NCBI GenBank assembly: GCA_013400975.1 | Contig: WBMZ01005506.1 | Location: 1-64,000 of the forward strand | Direction of reading: 5' to 3' | DNA from: Atrichornis clamosus | Taxonomy: Eukaryota > Chordata > Aves > Passeriformes > Menuridae | DNA length: 64,000 bases | Shown: positions 35,011-48,249 of the stretch, one piece after another | Layout of the letters: every line of letters begins with the position of its first letter | Numbering within the stretch: the first letter of the stretch is position 1 | The notes under the pieces: generated by a model | Told to the model about the DNA's origin: nothing | The model's database searches: none | The model's input: only the letters and a program-made list of their open reading frames with translations | Translations under genes and position numbers: made by a program

Positions 35011-38000
35011 ATATTCCTTCAGTCTTGCCTCAGTTAAACTCTGTTGAGGAACAGGATTTGAGACTTTTCATTGTGCTTAATGTCTCCTAATGATAAGACT
35101 TAGATGACTGCTACTGAAGGTATAATGTCTATTTACCACTGCCCTTTTGAAGCCAAATCTCAGCTCTGGGTTTTAGCCTAAGACCGGGCAGAGGCCTTGC
35201 AGAGCTTTATTTTCAAGTACAAATATCTTTTATTGGATCTAGACCTCAGATATCAAAACAGACTTGTTGTCTGCTTCTCACATAACCTAGTTCTATGAAG
35301 AACATGAAGGTAATTAGTATATAATTCTGTGTGGCACAGGGAATTGGTTATGTACCAACAGAAGTTAAGAGCACAAGAGGTCAAAGGAAAGAGATGTTAA
35401 AAGTTTTGCACCATGTTGTTGTGTGCACCTGCATTTGTGGAAGGGGAAGTGAGGATTAAAGGTTTCTCACAGTTGGGCCACATTCTTTCCATGATTATTT
35501 AAGCATTACACGAAGCAGGTTCTAGCTCACACAAATATCGGATTAGTGAAGATAAGACTGGCACGGAGCAGGCGTTCGGTGTGTGAGGTCAAGTATGTTC
35601 TGCTGGTTTGAAATGTGCTTGTGTAAAACATTCTGGTTCACTAGGGAAAGGTTGAGGCACCTTGATTCCTTCCTGGATTTTTTTTCTTGTTTTGGAATGG
35701 TGTAGACTTCACAGAGTTTATGAAATATCTAAGTGAAAATTCTTGCTAGAGTAGCTGTATTAGCTCGGAGTGTGAAAATGCAACCTTGTGTGCAGTTTAT
35801 TCTGGTAAAAGATGCCAGTATAAAGGGCAAAGTTTAGAAATATGGTGTAGTGCTGCCTGTAAAATAGTCCTTTTTTTGGGTATGAGCTGCCTGTTTGTTA
35901 GGTAGCTTTGACAATCTAATTTCAGTAGTATAGACTAAGCTACAGAGAGTCAATTACTCAGTGATGAGTTTTGTTTGCCAGCAAGTCCTTAAAAACAATG
36001 CCTGGTGAAACTGGATCTGTACTTTAGTGCAGACCATTTGTCCCTGTGTACCTTGCTCTGGGTCACAGAGCAGTGTCTGAGCAAGCTCTTGATTGAACTA
36101 AAAAGAAAAGATGGGCTTCAGAAGAGCCCTGAGTGTGTTCCAAGCAATTGCCCCACTCAGTCCATGGGACAAGACTAGATCTTCCTGAGGTACTGTTCCC
36201 TGAAACAGGGATAGTGTGTCCTGCAGATCCTTAACACCAGCTGCCCCATTCTGTAGGGTCACTCCTATTACATGTCACTTCTTACTAATGCAGATCAGAT
36301 ATGAACCAGTTTTTGTGACCAAGACTTTGGAATGGAAGGGAAAACAAGAAGTATTAAAGCATTTCTATTTCTCATCCCCACGTGGTTTCAGTGTTGGGTT
36401 TTGTCACTGAGCAGCACAGGCATTTTTGCCACTTAGGATCAAGATTTGAGCAGTGATTAGACTGGCATTAGGCCTTTCATACTGCATTTATTATTTCATA
36501 AGAGATTTTGGTTTCCTTTGCATGAGTAAGCAGAACAGCAAGACTCCTTGTCTTCCTTCGGGATTCATGGCATGAAATAAAGGCTGATGCAACTGAATTG
36601 ACAATATTTTTACTCTACTGAAGAGATCTCTTTGTGTGGGAACAGAGATCTGTGATTTATGTGGTTTGCAGTTTCAGTGCTGGTCTTCTCTTTTGGCTGG
36701 CACAACCTATACCCTAAAAATAAATGCAGAGTGAACTCTGTAGTCTGCCCAGAGGAGACTACAGAGCAGATTGGCCTAAACTGCAAGATAACAGATATAA
36801 TTATGTTGGTTATGTTCAAGAACACTTGTTTCTTCTGTGAAACCGTATGTTGTATACTGATTAGCAAAATTGTTTTGGTTTAAGAATGGCCAGTTGTGGT
36901 GTGTTTGCTGCTTCATTTTTTGTAAATAAACTGCCTGGAGAAATGGCGTAGGCTGCACAATGGGTAGGTACTTCCACGGTCGCCTTGGAAGTGGCAGTAC
37001 TAAAGGGAAGGCTTCAGACTTCAGCTGTCAAAATGCTGCCTGTTCTGGCTGGCTCAGCTCCTGACAGGACCAGTGGGGAGAGACATCTTTAGCAGGCAGT
37101 GTGTCCCAGCCATCTATCTTAGTGTGTGATGTACTGTGCTTGAGAGACCTCTCTCTTGCTCTCTGAGAGCTTATTTTACAGTGGATATTTAATGTTTGAA
37201 GTGCTGAAGTGACTTCCACTCTAAATTTCTGTTCCCTGTTTTGCTGCTTTCTCCTCAGTGTGTCACAGTATGAATTATGTGTGTTTGTCTACAAGACAAA
37301 CTCTCATTTATAAAACTGAAATAAAACACCTTCTCTACCTCCCAGGACCATTTCGCAGATAACTTCAATAAATATATTTTGTGATCAGGTTCCTCGGTAT
37401 TGGAGAAGATCCTAAAAGATCCTAAAAATTTTCATTATTAATTACATAATTGAAAGTGTTTTCACATCTCATATGACCATACAGTGAAAACATGATTTTG
37501 ATCATTCAATGACAATAATTTCTCAAGCATGTTTTTGCAAATGCCATTAAGAGAGTGACAAACATAAGTTACACCTAACTAACAGCTTTTCTTTGAGGTA
37601 CTGAAAAATCTATAACTTTGGGCTAATTTTCCACAAGGGTTGACTAACTCACAGGGCATTAAATGACTTCACTGAAGAGAGGCCAGACTACACTGCAACA
37701 CAGGGCTCCGTGATTACAAAAGCCATTACTGGTTAGATTGCTTGTTCCAAGCAGACTGGTGAGAGAATGTCCTAGTGCAAAGAGCAGTGTGTCATCCTCC
37801 ACCTGTCTTTTTCTCTCCATCTTCTTCTCTTGCAGAAAAAGGGTTCGCAGTGAATTGCTTTTGAAAAATTAAAGATCTACAGAATAAACTGAGGGCAACA
37901 ATTCATGCTGCAAATGGAAAAGAATCTGATAAATGTGGTGCATTTTCTATTTGAAAAACAGAGCTGAAAGCCAGCGTTCTTCAGTGCATTATATCTGTAC

Positions 38001-38564
38001 TTGATGGGACTGTCTAAAATCTTTGAGGTAGTTCTTATGTCATCCAAAATAAGTTTTCTCATGCTAATCACACTTTTTGCTCTGTTGCAAAACTAGAACT
38101 AACTACTCACAGCAAGAAAATCCAGTGGACAGATGAAATGTCTCTGTTCTGAACTGCTAGATCTTTTTCTTCTTCCAATAGGATTGTTTCTATACAAAAG
38201 TTAACTTAAATATTTACATCTATTAATTTGTACATGTACTGCTGTGGTATCAATGAGGACAGCATCTGAAGACCTTTACCTTATTTTAGGTGTGTTTGCT
38301 TTTTGTGCAAACTGTGTGTTTGCCACTTTAGATATGTGCTTCAGCAATGCACAAATAAGGCAGACTCTTGCATATTGAAGTAAAGCTCTTTGATAGATTT
38401 CAATATTTGTTCTGGAAAAAAAATAAAACATAGAGGATTATTGTCCCAAATACGTGCTAGGCAAGTGGCACAGCCAACAGGCTGCACTGCATGACTATGA
38501 CAAAGGCAAAGTTCAGAGAGAAAGATGATGGTCACTGACAACTTGTTTCCCAGTATGTCTCTAG

Positions 38565-38600
38565 CTGGGAGTCTGGGAGTCTGGAGCTGTCTGGGAGTCC
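38565..38600. repeat. Short CTGGGAGT repeat
   Basis: CTGGGAGT occurs at 38565, 38573 and again at 38591, with a decayed unit between. A minor slippage product. Confidence 0.75.
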
Positions 38601-38840
38601 TGTAGACACCTAGGGCAAACAATCCTAATTTATTCCAATCTGAGGTAGCAAATTAAGGTTTGAGAAGGTAAATATGCTATAATAAGATGTACTCAGCTAA
38701 AAGAGTCAGCCTGCAATTCCTTATTCTCTGGGAACATGGGGAGACAGCATCCAATATCCTGATTGTCTCAGGGATCTCAAAGCATGTATAATGTTGAGTG
38801 ATGCTTGGAAAAAGGAGGCAGTAGACATGGTTCTGGATGG

Positions 38841-38901
38841 GGCTGACAAATAAATAGGAATTGTATTTCTATATAATGCTTTCACTGCTGTCCTCAGTAT
38901 C
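38841..38901 (+). repeat. Diverged direct repeat, copy A (partner at 39371-39432)
   Basis: Begins GGCTGACAAATAAATAGGAA, runs through TGTATTTCTAT and ATGCTTTCACTG, and ends AGTATC. The partner 530 bp downstream shares the same order of blocks with scattered substitutions. Similarity seems to extend about 30 bp upstream (a GGAAAAAGGAGGCAGTAG-like segment). It does not match CR1 or the LTRs here. It could be a local duplication or two pieces of an unrecognised old repeat. Confidence 0.7.
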
Positions 38902-39370
38902 CTTTGGTTGATATTTTTACCTTTTTAGTTTTGAATTGGACAATGCCAAGAAAACTAACAAGTCGTGTCTGGAGAAAAGACAAAGAGAGATCCTGAGCCT
39001 GACACTGATCTACCTCTTCAGATGGTGCCTTCTGGAGTGGAACAGCCTTGTCATCAAGAGGCCACTGTCAGAGGTACAGTTCCTGGATGCTTGTTGAAAC
39101 TTCCCCTGACTGCTGCTTATTTCAAGAGCCTTGGCTTCTCCTTGCTCTGGAGCTGGCATTCAGACATAAACAATGACAGTCAGGCATTTGCTTTTCAGGT
39201 GAACATCCATATATCTCAGTCAGGGGACAAAAGAGCAGCTGAGGGAAATGGGATATGTGAATATTTATAGGCACACAGAATGCATGATTTCCTCTTTAAT
39301 GCTACACAGGCTTGAAAAAAATTCCAGACAGGTTTGGCAAAGGAAAAGCATTAGTCCAGGTTTGTTACTT

Positions 39371-39432
39371 GGCTGACAAACAAACAGGAAGTGTATTTCC
39401 ATTCTAATGTTTCCACTGACATTTTTAGTATC
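39371..39432 (+). repeat. Diverged direct repeat, copy B (partner at 38841-38901)
   Basis: Begins GGCTGACAAACAAACAGGAA and ends AGTATC. Differences from copy A include substitutions at both CA/TA positions and in the middle of the unit, so the duplication is not recent. Confidence 0.7.
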
Positions 39433-40269
39433 ATCTATTTAGTATTACCTTATTTTGATCCATAAATACTTGCTGGCATATATTTGAGCTGTAAAATACA
39501 CTCTCTGTGTATTTTTAGAATAAAGTGACCCCTACCCTAGTTTTTTCCACAGGGGAACAGTAAAATGTGGAACAGTAATTGAGCTTTGAGTGTTGTATTT
39601 GCAGGGAGCTTTGCATATATGAATGCATTAGAAATTAATGATCCTTTAATTAGCATGATAAACCAGAAAACTAAAGCAAATATAGGATGACCAACTCTTC
39701 CTTTAAAATTTTCAGAACCTGTTAACCTCACTGATACAAGAACTATCAGTGCTTAAAATGCATGTAATCCCCTATACAAAAGCCTGCATATGACAAGAGA
39801 AAAGAAATCTACTCATTAAAACAAAAGTAACATTTTGAAAATTTTTAAGAACTATTTGGATATCAGAGAATGGAATTCAGTTTGGAAATACTCTTCTAGC
39901 TCTGTTCACTAGCTGGTTTTCCTGAGATTAGACTAATCAGCTAGCACAAAAAGAGCTGGCACTTGGTCTTACTGATGCATTGCAAAAGTAGACTGTAAGC
40001 TTTGATTAAGATATTACACTGCTGTTAGGAAAATGCCTTGCTGAAGCAGCAAGGAAATTTGCATTCTCCAGGTCCATGTGGTTGGGTGTTATGAACGAGA
40101 AAGGATTGTGTAAGAAGGAGTGTGATCTGGATAAAAACAGGGAGACTTCTGCTTGTCAGCTCTAACAGCAGAGCAGGCTGCAATTTACCTTGTGTTTAGT
40201 AAGCAGAAAATATAAAAACAAATAGGATCTAGGAAGAAGGAGGTGGTGAAAAGAGAGAAGAGGCTGTCT

Positions 40270-40950
40270 GGAGAAACTGTGGGAAGTTTTGCAGCTGACA
40301 CACAAGTGTGGGTGCAGTCAGCATTCTCAAGGGCAGGGCTGCGTTCAGAGGGACCTGGGCAGCCTGGAGCAACAGCCAACAGCATCCTCCTAAAATCTGA
40401 CAAGGAAAAATGAAAAGTTCTGCCTCTAGGCAGGGAGAACCATGGCAGAAACACAGGCTGGGGATGGACTGGCTCTGATGTGGGGCAGCTCTGCTGTAGG
40501 TGCTCTTTGAGTTTTGTAGATGATGAGCTGGGTACAAGCCAGCAGTGGATCTGGCAGCAACAGTACCCTGGGCTTTATGAATAGAAACAGAGCCAGCAGA
40601 GCCAGGGAAGTGACTACTCCCTCAGCTCAGCATTTGTTACACTACATTTAGGTTACTGGATCCATTTTTGGGATCCCCAATCCAAGACAAACATTGATAA
40701 ACTGAAGGGAGGTCAGCTGAGGCCACAACAGTGGGAGGGAGAGGAAGAGCACTTGCCCTGTGAAAAAAAGCTAAGGAGGGACTTGGACTTGTTCAGCCCG
40801 GTGAAGACTCAGCTTTGGGGGCACCCAACAGCAGGCCCCGGGCACCTACAGTGAGGATGGAGGCAGCCTCATCAAAGAGGTGTGTGGTGGGAGAATGCTG
40901 AACTCGAAGATTACCCTGCATGGGGCAGGAGGTTGCATTAGAAATATGTC
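40270..40950 (+). mobile_element. CR1 LINE fragment (end of reverse transcriptase frame and downstream body)
   Basis: At about 40287-40310 GTTTTGCAGCTGACAC corresponds to the reverse transcriptase F-A-D-D-T box, with the second Asp region degraded. CAGAGGGACCTGGGCAGCC at about 40347 and ACAGGCTGGGGA at about 40453 follow in consensus order, as do CAGCAGTGGATCTGGCAGC, TTACTGGATCCATTTTTGGG and, near 40785, GACTTGTTCAGCCCGGTGAA. Several indels and a truncated 3' end make it inactive. The - strand frames across it (such as 40793-41194) are shadows without support. The right edge is approximate because the end decays gradually. Confidence 0.8.
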
Positions 40951-43900
40951 CCTTGCAAACTGAGCTGTGCCGTGGTCCTATAAATAGCAAGAAAGGGGCA
41001 TAAATCAGGCAAATAAAATACTGGAGCAATTTGTCTGCCAGAGATTCACATGCAGAAAGGTCTTTCCCATCCTGGGTCACAAGTGCTTTGCATGCACCAG
41101 TGTGGCAGCACAAAGAGGCAGTGTAGTAGAGTAGGAGATAGATTTCCTGGTGGATAAGCATCCAGAAAACACATCTGTTCCACTCAGTGAGCAAAGCAAG
41201 CTTTCTGAAGTCTCAAAAGTGAAGCAAAAAATGGGGAGAAAAAGAAAGACTTTAAGACAGCTTGGGAGGTTATGAGAGGTGCTCAGGCAGGCACAAGTTC
41301 TCAGTCTGGGGCTGGACTTGGGTCTCTGAGTCCTCATGAAAAATAATAAATTAAAACAACCAAAAGAGCCTTAGAAGCATGTTGGTTGGTTTTATTTAGG
41401 ACTGACTGAGATCTCTGTGGGTAAAAACTAAAATCAGAAGACAAGATAAAATGCATAATTCAAAGTTATAAAAGAACATGAGTCACATGCTGAATGCCAC
41501 AAAATCAAGTCTCAGGCTCAGAGATACCATTAAAATACAGTAGTTAAAAATCAACATACTGTTTCTGAAGGAAGTTGCAGCCAATTTGCTGATTAATCCT
41601 CCTTCAATTCTGTAGAACAAGTACTCTTTGGCCTACATAAAAAGCATCAGAGGCTAAAACACCAGGGCCCTTGAATACATTTTTTAATGAAGCTATTTTA
41701 ATCAGTGTGGAAGAATTATATATGTTCAGGGAGACTGTACATTTTGGGTGATTGGTAATGGGTGGCTGAGTTTTTGTTTTGTGTCACTGCCTTGAATACT
41801 GCCCGGCACTGAAGTTGAATATAATGAGTATTCTCTGCTGGTTTCAGACCAGTCACTAGTGGGCAGGTCTCTATACTATGAAAGAACATCATCACCATTG
41901 ACACTAAATTTTATCTTTATTGAGAATCACTGTAGAGGAGAAAATATTAAAATGTGTATGACTCCTTTCAGTTTTCTCAGGGACAGAAATGGAGTACTAG
42001 GATAAGCTAGAGGCATCACTGGAAAATACTCATGGCTTGTATTTTTACATATACACACATATATATACACACTAATAAACAGCCAAGAAAGATAGTTTCC
42101 AGTGCTTTAAATTTTATTGTTTCCAAAAATTCACATTGAAAAAAGACCACATAAAGTTTACCTTGCAATCAAGCTGCCTTTCTGAAGTCTACTTCTTCAA
42201 AATGTCTGCTTTATCTAGTGTATTCTCAAACTATTTTCTTGCACCAGAGCTTTTCCAAAGAATAGACAGGGTGAAGAACTGCATCCCCACCCCTTAATCA
42301 CCTCCTGGCAGTCACAGAAGGCTGCACTTCCAGAGTCCCACTAATGCTCACAGACTCCCCCATCAGTTGGCTGCTGCTTTGCATAAGGAGGATGTTTCAG
42401 AAGAAGATCATTGAATAAGGGCCTGGTTATTGGATTAATTTCAGACTTTGGCAGCCTTTCTGCATCTGAAACTGCAGGAATATACCTGCCTCCTGGATTA
42501 GCAATAGAAAGGGAAGACAGATCTTTGCACAGCCCTGATGAAGTCCCAGTTGTCCTTCCAGCCTCAGGTAGAGCAGCTGGAAGAGAGGGCTATGAGCAGG
42601 ACAAGAAAACCTAATGGCAAAGAGAATTATAAGGATAGATTGCTTCTTTTGCTTCTAACTAAAGATCTAGAGCTATTGTTGGGGCAGTAGAATGAAAGAT
42701 GCAGCCAAACATTTCATGATCTATGCTAAAAATTCTCACCTCCATGAAAATGAAGCAGTCACCTTTGCAATCCAGCTGGCATCCTACAGCCTTTGGTTGC
42801 GATTTTAAAAATTGTTTATATGATCTGGTGCTAATCAAGAGATAGTTGGCAAAGGAAGTTGTATAGACATACTTAGCCAAAATATGGAGACATGTAGCTG
42901 AAGGGAGGCATGTAACATTATGTAAGTTTTTTGAGAGTGCAAAGATTCCATTAGAATTTATAGAACTTCATGATTTTGCATTATTTACTGTAATAAGGGT
43001 GTATCCAATTAAGCGGGTAAATATAAAAATCTCCAGTCTAAGCAAATGACTTGCCTTACCCTTTTTTTTCTTGCAGAGTTTCTTCTTGTGGTTACCTTCT
43101 TAGTGCAACACTTTAGGGTGCCTACAGCTTATGGACCCCAAAGAAATCTATTGTAAATCTTGATTTCTGACTGCTTCTGGATGTTAATTGAAGCAAAAGA
43201 ATTTGATATTTAGCCTTTGAGGCCCAGCCAAATGTGGGGGAAATGAAGCTTGTACTCTTTCTGCTTTGTCACCCGCCAGAAACACCTAACACAACAATTC
43301 ATGCAATAGGAACACTCTTGCCTGCTTTTGTCATTTTCAGTTAAAAACATAGCTTGGAAAACAAATGCATTGCTACATTTCCTCCATCATTATATCAGTT
43401 TATTCCCAAATGAATGAGAAGTGTATCCAAGATTGTTTTGAGATGGTTTAACAGCTGTCAAGAAATTTAATTGGACTTTTGTTGAGTAGTCTTGAAGACT
43501 GGCTCCCTCGTGTATCTATAAACACTCTCACAGTCCTTATACCAGTGTCAAAAATCCTGCATTAAATGACCATACTGCCAAGGGAACAGGGATTGGAAAG
43601 AGTGAGAGAGCTTGAACACTTACTTTTTGCTGGTATTGCTTATTGTCCCTTTTGACTGTTCTGAACTTGCGTGTTGCAAAGTCATGGACTTGGGAGAATT
43701 CTAGAAAAGTGACCAGGACAACTCATACACAGTCCTCATGACCTGTTAAGTTTGGGCACCTCACAGAAATCCACGATTTCCAGGACAGAATGCATTGAGG
43801 CACCAGCCCTTTTCACTAGCAGTACTGAGCCATTTTCAGTCACAAGTTGCAAGTACCCTGGGACAGAAGAAAAGACAAGTGAAAATTTATTTTATAGCCT

Positions 43901-46610
43901 GGTCATGAGTGTGCCCAGAGGCCAAACGGGAAGACCATGAAGTCCATGATTATTGACATTTTCAACATGTGGCAGCAATTGCATTATATTTGTATTTTCT
44001 TTCTCTTTAATAAAAATATTTTTCAGATTGGTTTAAAATGCATTGCTACATTTTAGCACAGAGAATTCGTTAACTCCAGAATCACATAATTAGCAAAAAG
44101 CAATAAAGAGTTTAATTTGTATGTCCTGGAAAGTCTTCCCAGTCCACTATAATACATCAAAAGGAGAGTTCTATCTAAAAACCTGGAAGAAACTTGCTTT
44201 ATGTGGAGAGGGAGGGAGATATGAGACGTTTTTTCAAGGTTTGCCCATTTCTATTTTGTAATAGCTATAAACAGAGCAGCATTATTTTCCTAGTTCATGT
44301 AGTTCAAGTAATGAATGTACAAACCTCAGGTTTTAAAATTCTGTCACCCCTAATAAATCATACCCTGTGCTGGATAAGAATATAGTCCATCACCTGAAGA
44401 TTTAAATGGATAGATACTCATGGTCTACTGGGCTCTGCTTCAACCCACTGGAAAACTAAGCCAATGCCTAATCCCAACCAGTTCCCCACATCCTCTGCTT
44501 TTTTTTTTAATTCTCTGATTTCTGATTCACACTGAACAGCACTTCTCAATGGTTTCATCAAAGTGAAAGGGATTATGAATCACTCACTTTTATATTTTCT
44601 ACAAGTACAGAAGATTGTTGTAATTGTGACATTGGGGTAAAACCTTTGGGCTTGCCTAAAGTTCCAAAATTTCAGAGCAGAGTCCCATTTCTAAGCAGGG
44701 GAAAAGAAGTTCCTTTATAAAATTAAAACCTTTCCATATGCACCATCCTTATAGAGAATAACTTTCTTACTGTTAAAATGACAAAGAGAAGGAAAACATC
44801 ATAAGGAAGGACCTGGAAATCACTTGATTACAGCATCACTTGGTTGACACTTTAATAAAAGTGACATTTAAATAATATTGGATATTAAAATGTAAGATGA
44901 AAATAAAGGGGACTTTCAGGCCATAGGATTTTTTTAAATAATATTGAGTTACTTTGAAATGTTCATATCTTTATAATTCAAAGGAAAATCACAGCTTAGT
45001 GCCAGGAGAAATGCTGAATGGAGAAGGGAAAGCCATACTGCATGTAAGAAGAAGGACTGCTCCTCAGTAAATACAGTTTTACCCAGACTTCTGTTTCACA
45101 GCAAAATACAACCATGCCAGCATTAGGAGAGCATTAGTGGGCCCAGAGTTGTTAATTAGGCCCTTTGTTTGCTACTCACAAACTTAGGCCTTCCCAAAGA
45201 GGTTTTTCTTTTTATCTTTATGGGAAGGACAGAAGTTTTTCAACACTGTGCCACTTAAAATACAATGCTGTTTCAATTTTTCTGAAAAGAAAATCACTAA
45301 GATTGTGAAGTGCCATGCCTTCTCAATATTATACTGATAAAAAATTATGACAGTTACCAGCCTTGTAGATCCAATTTAATTCTGGAAAGCTAGTCCCCTT
45401 TAAACCACTTTATCATAACTTACACTGTTCAAATTATGACTTCATTGAGAACATCATTGTCTGTAAATAAATCTTACCCTGAAATTCTTTCATCTACTTC
45501 CTCTGGTGACTTTGTGGATCTGAGATTGTAATTAGAAACTGCAAATTAGAATTGGCAATTGAATCCGTGTCTGAATGTTGATAAATAGTTCTTGCACAGC
45601 TGTGAGGAAATAAAATCTACTCCAATGCTTCATCTGTGTTGGCTCCATAGAGTTAATACAGGAAAAAGGAGTAAAAGATTGCTTTCATCACTAAAGTGAA
45701 CAGATCTGCTTCTGAACACATTAAAGTGACAAATCTGATGAGTTAGAAGGTGACATTTTTGCATAGTGGCTTTTCAGAATAGAGCTGCACTTTAAGACAT
45801 GTTGTGCTGATCAGGAACACATTCCACCCAAGGAAAAGATAGGGCCACAATCACAATTCAAAGGGAATGAGAGGGGCCAAGCAGTTTCATTAAGATGGTG
45901 GCCCTTGGGAGTGTAAAGCCTTTCAACTCAACAGCTTTTCATTGCCCACTGTAAGTTGTCCTGGCTGAACAGCTAACCAAACCACAGGCTTTAATGAGGT
46001 GTGATTCAGTGTGGCCTAGTGCAGGAGACATGGGCCTGGGTCACCCCAGCCTCTGCTAAAGCTGCAAGTTGAGCTGGAGGACGCTGTTTGCCATTTGTCT
46101 GGTTTCTCTTATTGGAGATTCATGGCACTGGCTGTCTGCTAGGCATGTTTCTGGGATAATTTTTTAAATTTCGTTTGCCTAGCTCAGTCTTCATAGAACT
46201 CTTTTCACTCAGTTCTCCTAATAAAAAAAAAATCCTTCCATTTTGGTGTGAGATCACCATCAGCTTTTACTAAAAAATTCTCCTCCTTTTATCAGGGCAG
46301 AACTGTGCCATCCAGAGAACCTAAAATATTAAGGAATACTGATTTGCGTGTGTTTGATGGATGGTATTTTTCACAAGTTAGCAGGGTGCAAGCTTAGTGC
46401 TGTTAATTTACAGTGAATGTGTGTTATACGGTAAAAAACATCTGTGTGTGGGTGCTTGGAGTTGTACTATACCCCTCTCCACGCCCATTGTCTTGCTTTA
46501 TCCTGAGCCTAAGGTATTTTCAAGGAAGTGTTGAAGAGAGATCCCCATTCCCATGCCACTTCTTGCAACTGCATACAGTCCTCTGGCCTCCTAATTTTCA
46601 GAGAAACACA
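40951..46610. other. Gene-free stretch; one weak exon-like segment
   Basis: No recognised gene or repeat. 42445-42567 (+) is flanked by an AG acceptor (TTAATTTCAG) and a GT donor (CCTCAG|GTAGAG). It is open in a frame with matching phase-1 ends, but it has no recognisable protein and modest splice sites, so it is not called as an exon. An A/T dinucleotide tract lies at about 42047-42070. Otherwise A+T-rich unique DNA. Confidence 0.5.
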
Positions 46611-46805
46611 GTCATAGAGTAATTGGGGTTGGAATGCATCTCTCGTGATCATCTAGTCCAACCCCCTACTAAAGCAAGTTCACCTACAGCAAGTTGCACA
46701 GGTTTGCATCTGGGCGGGTTTTGAATACCTCCAGAGAAGGAGACTCCAGCAGCATCTCTGGGCAATCTATTCCAGTGTTCTGTCACCCTCAAGACTTCCT
46801 ATCTC
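46611..46805 (-). mobile_element. CR1 LINE 3' fragment
   Basis: On + it opens with the inverted 3' end (AGTCATAGAGTAATTGGGGT then GGAATGCATCTC, ATCATCTAGTCCAACCCCCT). It continues through blocks for GCACAGGTTTGCATCTGGGCG, GGTTTTGAATACCTCC, GGAGACTCC and TTCCAGTGTTCTGTCACCCT, all avian CR1 in reverse. About 195 bp, strongly 5'-truncated, non-coding. Start of a CR1 cluster that continues to 51.2 kb. Confidence 0.93.
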
Positions 46806-48249
46806 TTACTGATTTTTTTCCCCACAGGAGAAATTACAAGTTGAATAAAATTAAGAATAAAATTGAGTTTAGCATCTCAAAAGCAACCTTTGCAGAAAAT
46901 CAGAAACAGAAAAGCTGAGCACAGTTTGTTTGGCATTTGTAAAGGTAGCTAAGGATGTTCAAGACAGAATCACCAGTAGATACCCATAGGGAAAAATCTA
47001 GTTTTTTGTCTTCATGACGATAATCCTGTTGCTCAGAACTGTGCATCAACATATGGCAAACAATGTGTTTTTCTTAGAAACTGCTGGCTGCATACCTGAT
47101 GTATCTACAGGAGAAAGAGGCCTAATGCTTTGTGCTCTTGGATACTGTGGCTGTTCATTATCAGATCAGAAATACATTTCATAGGCCACACTTCATCTGA
47201 AACAAATCACTTCAGCTTCATAGTCTCTCTTGGAGCAAGATAAATTTACACCAGCCAAGGATATCGCAGGCAGTCTGCAATCTTCAAAACTATTGCCTGA
47301 CGCTGGAGTGCCAGATTCTCATTCTCCCAAATGCCAAATTCATATTTTGAAATAGAAACAATACCATTGAATTGCAGAAACTGTATGAGGACTAGCAGGC
47401 CTGATTTCTCATTATGCTACTTCAGTCTTACTAACATGAAGGTGAATGAGGCCCTCAAAGCATGCTACAGTGCAGTGCAGGAGTGTTTATAAGCACATTT
47501 ACCAGGCAGGCGTGTTTCTTTTGAACACATTGAAAAATCTGAGAAGGGAAAGCCAGTAGATTGTGTGGATCTGAGTCATGCACGCATTTCATTAAACTTT
47601 ATTCTTTAAAATGTATTCACACTCTCAGGACTCACAATCCATGTGATTGTGCTATCATGTAGAAAGAAAGCTAACTAAATACTATTTGAAAAAGGAACAT
47701 TAAGTAGCACAGTATTTTGAGAGCTAATTATATGGTGAGGTAAGAGCTGGAAGAGAAAATAAACAGGACTAATGAAACTACCAGATGATACTTTATGAGA
47801 ACTTCAGCACAGTTGTGTGAATGGAAAAATAATTTCTTGAAGAGTTCAGAGCAAAATTACAATCTAGTAACATAGAATCCACTCCAGAAAAATGAGGGAA
47901 AATACATGAGAAAGAGATTTCAATGTGAGAGAAAACTGAAAAAATAATAGTGGAAAATAAGGTGAAGCATGACTTATCCATTTATTATCTCTCCTCCAAC
48001 AATGTGTTTGCCATTGTATTAAATCAGTGTATTCATTCAGTCACTGATGGTCTTGAAGACATACACACTCACATGGCAACATACATGTGAACACAGACAT
48101 GGAAGTTGCTCATCTGTCTTGAGACATGTTGTAGTTATTAACCCTAAATTTGTCTTTTTTTTGTCACTATATTCTCCTTCCATGGACTGAGGATAGAAAC
48201 TGACCACCTCAGGGAACATCTTCTCTCATTCTAAAATGCTTATCTAAGT

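Larger units (their letters stand above)
29834..40269. other. Gene-free stretch; unique sequence with small duplications
   Basis: No recognisable coding exon or known interspersed repeat. 31820-32340 is A+T-rich, free of repeats and dense in TAATT/ATTTAAAT-type sites, plausible as a conserved regulatory block but unproven. It also holds a short tandem duplication with an N (34697-34805), an ATGT-type simple repeat (34941-35010), a small CTGGGAGT repeat (38565-38600) and a diverged direct-repeat pair (38841 and 39371). Confidence 0.5.

Noticed and set aside
40793..41194. 133-codon - strand frame
   Set aside because: Begins within a CR1 copy on the opposite strand; composition and position give no support for a gene.
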